A stretch of 64,000 bases of DNA from Roridomyces roridus (lineage: Eukaryota; Basidiomycota; Agaricomycetes; Agaricales; Mycenaceae), in NCBI GenBank assembly GCA_029378245.1, contig JARKIF010000014.1:1550001-1614000 (forward strand). Direction: 5' to 3'. Each line of letters begins with the position of its first letter. The stretch's first letter is position 1. Of this stretch, positions 62,460 through 64,000 are shown in pieces. The notes beneath the pieces are model-generated. The model did no database searches, was not told the DNA's origin, and saw only the letters and a list, made by a program, of their open reading frames with translations. Both the position numbers and the translations under genes were made by a program.

Positions 62460-63412
62460 TTACATCCGAGCAGGCAACCGTCCGCCACCCGTCAGCTTGA
62501 TATTCTCCCCATTAACGTACGCACAATCAAGCACCCATCGGACGGTCTGCACGAATTCACGTGGCTCGCCATATCGATTAGGGAACAACAGCCCCTTGCG
62601 CATCATGCCATTCGTGACTTTAGGCGCCCAACCACCCGTTAAAGGTGTAGTGAATGGCCCTGGGACGATAGTCACGACGCGCACGCCGAATTGCGCGCAG
62701 TCGCGTGCCATTGGTAATGTCATTGAGCGGATGGCACCTTTACTCGCCGCGTAGGCTATTGTGCCGGGCATCCCTTCGTGCTGTATAAGCGCCCTTATTA
62801 GACGCGCGTCAAAGGAAGCGAGGAGGAATAAGACGTACCGCAGCGGTACTGGATACCAAGATGACCACCCCTCGCTCCCCGTCAGCGCCCTCTTCTGGCG
62901 GAACGCGCACAAGGTGCTTCAATACGAACCTCGTGACATTGAACACGCCTGTGAGGTTGACGGCGATATGTCGTTGCCAATTCTCCAACGAATGCACCTG
63001 GCCACGTCCATCCACCAACTGTTCCGGCGTCGTCGTCAAGTTTGAGTAGTACCATAACAGGGGGCGGCGTACCGATTCCGAGAGGCCAATTCCGGCACAG
63101 TTGATGACCCCGCCTAATAGCCCGCCAGTCCGCTTCGTCCAAGCGACAGCGTCAGACACGGCGCGCTCCACCTCGTCGACACGCGTAATATCAGTCCGTA
63201 TGAACAAGACGCGATTTGAATCCAAGTCTTCCAGCGGTGTCGCGCGATCGAGGATGACCGCATAGGCACCGGCGTCTATCAGCTCTCGCACAGTGGCGAG
63301 CCCAAGCCCCGATGCTCTAATATCCCGTGGATCAGTCAGAATAAGAGCATTTCAAGGGAAAGTAGCACACGCACCCGCCTGACACGACAAACGTCCTATT
63401 GGCAACCTTCAT
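62460..63412 (-). CDS. Short-chain dehydrogenase, HSD10 type
   Basis: An NAD-dependent oxidoreductase resembling 3-hydroxyacyl-CoA dehydrogenase type 2. Exons 63412-63375, 63316-62839 and 62780-62460 join in phase to 278 residues. The start MKVANRTFVVSGG-ASGLGLA spans intron 1 and contains the cofactor glycine motif. Then INCAGIG (NAG-like), NWQRHIAVNLTGVFN, the catalytic Ser in VILVSSTAA, and YAASKG with Tyr and Lys. The C-terminal VQTVRWVLDCAYVNGENIKL is typical of the family. It is intact. A tandem paralogue lies upstream. Confidence 0.9.
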
Positions 63413-63701
63413 TGGAGGGATTGTCGAGGGGTGGTATCGCGACCGAGGTGCCCTTTTAAAAGCGTACCCATTCCTCACACGCGAAGTGCAAACGAGTGAT
63501 CGTAGTCAGTGATGTCGGGGCGATTTTGGCTCCGATGATGCTCGTTCGGGTACACACACACCGGGGTTGTCCCGCCCGTCTGGGGTCGACTGAAGGGGTT
63601 AACAATATGAATGCTCCGACTACGACATTTACAGGGGCCTTGATGCACTACTATTCTGTTTTCAAAACGAAGAAAATTGAAGATAGATTGCAAAGCTCAC
63701 T
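63413..63701. other. Spacer between the tandem dehydrogenases
   Basis: Nothing recognisable beyond flanking sequence; presumably the promoter of the gene at 63412 and the 3' flank of the next. Confidence 0.5.
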
Positions 63702-64000
63702 TTACAATTTACCCGGAAGTCTGCCAGCCCCACTGAGACGTATAGTCTCCCCATTCACATACGGACACTCCAAAATCCACCTAACCGTTTGCGCAAATTC
63801 GTGTGGCTGGCCGAACCGACGTGGATATGCAATACCCTCGTTGGTCAGACTCCGGCGCGTCTTCTCCGGCATCCTGTCCGTCATATTGCTCTTGAAAACA
63901 CCCGGAGCGATCGTCATGACGCGGACACCATGGCGCGCAAGGTCCCGTGCCATCGGAAGTGCCATGGAGCGCAGGGCGCCTTTCGTAGCAGCGTATGCAG
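63702..64000 (-). CDS. Short-chain dehydrogenase, partial (window edge)
   Basis: Only the 3' exon is in the window: YAATKGALRS (catalytic Tyr and Lys), MALPMARDLARHGVRVMTIAPG, FAQTVRWILECPYVNGETIRL and the stop at 63702. It is a same-strand paralogue of the gene at 62460 with the same C-terminal exon layout. The start and cofactor motif lie beyond position 64000. Confidence 0.88.
   Translation of the reverse strand, partial: AYAATKGALRSMALPMARDLARHGVRVMTIAPGVFKSNMTDRMPEKTRRSLTNEGIAYPRRFGQPHEFAQTVRWILECPYVNGETIRLSGAGRLPGKL

Overview
The window is nuclear DNA of a filamentous basidiomycete, almost certainly an agaricomycete. Genes are split by many 45-60 base GT-AG introns. There are expanded families typical of mushroom-forming fungi: F-box-like proteins with the core LSPLRRMPPEILAEIFSW, a DUF6589-type protein and CCCH zinc-finger proteins. 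The transposable-element load is heavy, and a genus cannot be named safely from sequence alone.

Layout. 1-7,900: a locally duplicated, decayed region. It holds two copies of an unrecognised multi-exon gene, two copies of a non-coding block (one split by a hAT-like element), a truncated methionine aminopeptidase relic, a GCTAC-rich element and a Cdc48 N-domain relic next to a perfect 101-base inverted repeat. 7,930-11,343: a healthy housekeeping pair, methionine aminopeptidase 1 (minus) and HGH1 (plus), whose start codons are only 44 bases apart. 11,971-13,144: a secreted protein with repeated NST sequons. 13,796-17,655: two tandem CCCH zinc-finger genes. 17,836-18,874: a GPALPP/DUF3752 gene. 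19,002-22,626: two F-box genes. 23,150-37,094: a DUF6589-type gene divergent from a RecQ-like helicase. The helicase is split by a Ty3/gypsy chromovirus with visually identical LTRs, and that element is itself split by a 3.3 kb terminal-inverted-repeat (TIR) element. 37,499-41,009: two convergent F-box genes. 41,347-48,195: two large non-autonomous TIR elements; the second splits an F-box/LRR gene. 49,338-57,539: a kinase-like gene broken by a hAT-like element, an F-box gene broken by another, and two more F-box genes. 57,865-62,230: F-box fragments, a shortened copy of the NST protein gene and a frameshifted F-box gene. 62,460-64,000: two tandem short-chain dehydrogenases of the HSD10 type, the second cut by the window end.

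The dominant theme is a gene family in rapid turnover. Nine related F-box loci are present in every state from open frames to fragments. Several insertions can be read out exactly: target-site duplications of 8, 8, 8, 8 and 5 bases are visible, and removing the insert restores the host frame. Several breaks are single in-frame stops, and the terminal TAG of the hAT-like elements itself supplies the stop in two host genes.

Most intact genes here serve ordinary functions: N-terminal methionine removal, eEF2 folding, and CoA-linked or steroid-type oxidoreduction. The least described unit is the divergent DUF6589-helicase pair. Exon boundaries are inferred by eye from splice consensus, reading phase and family resemblance; no alignment was run.
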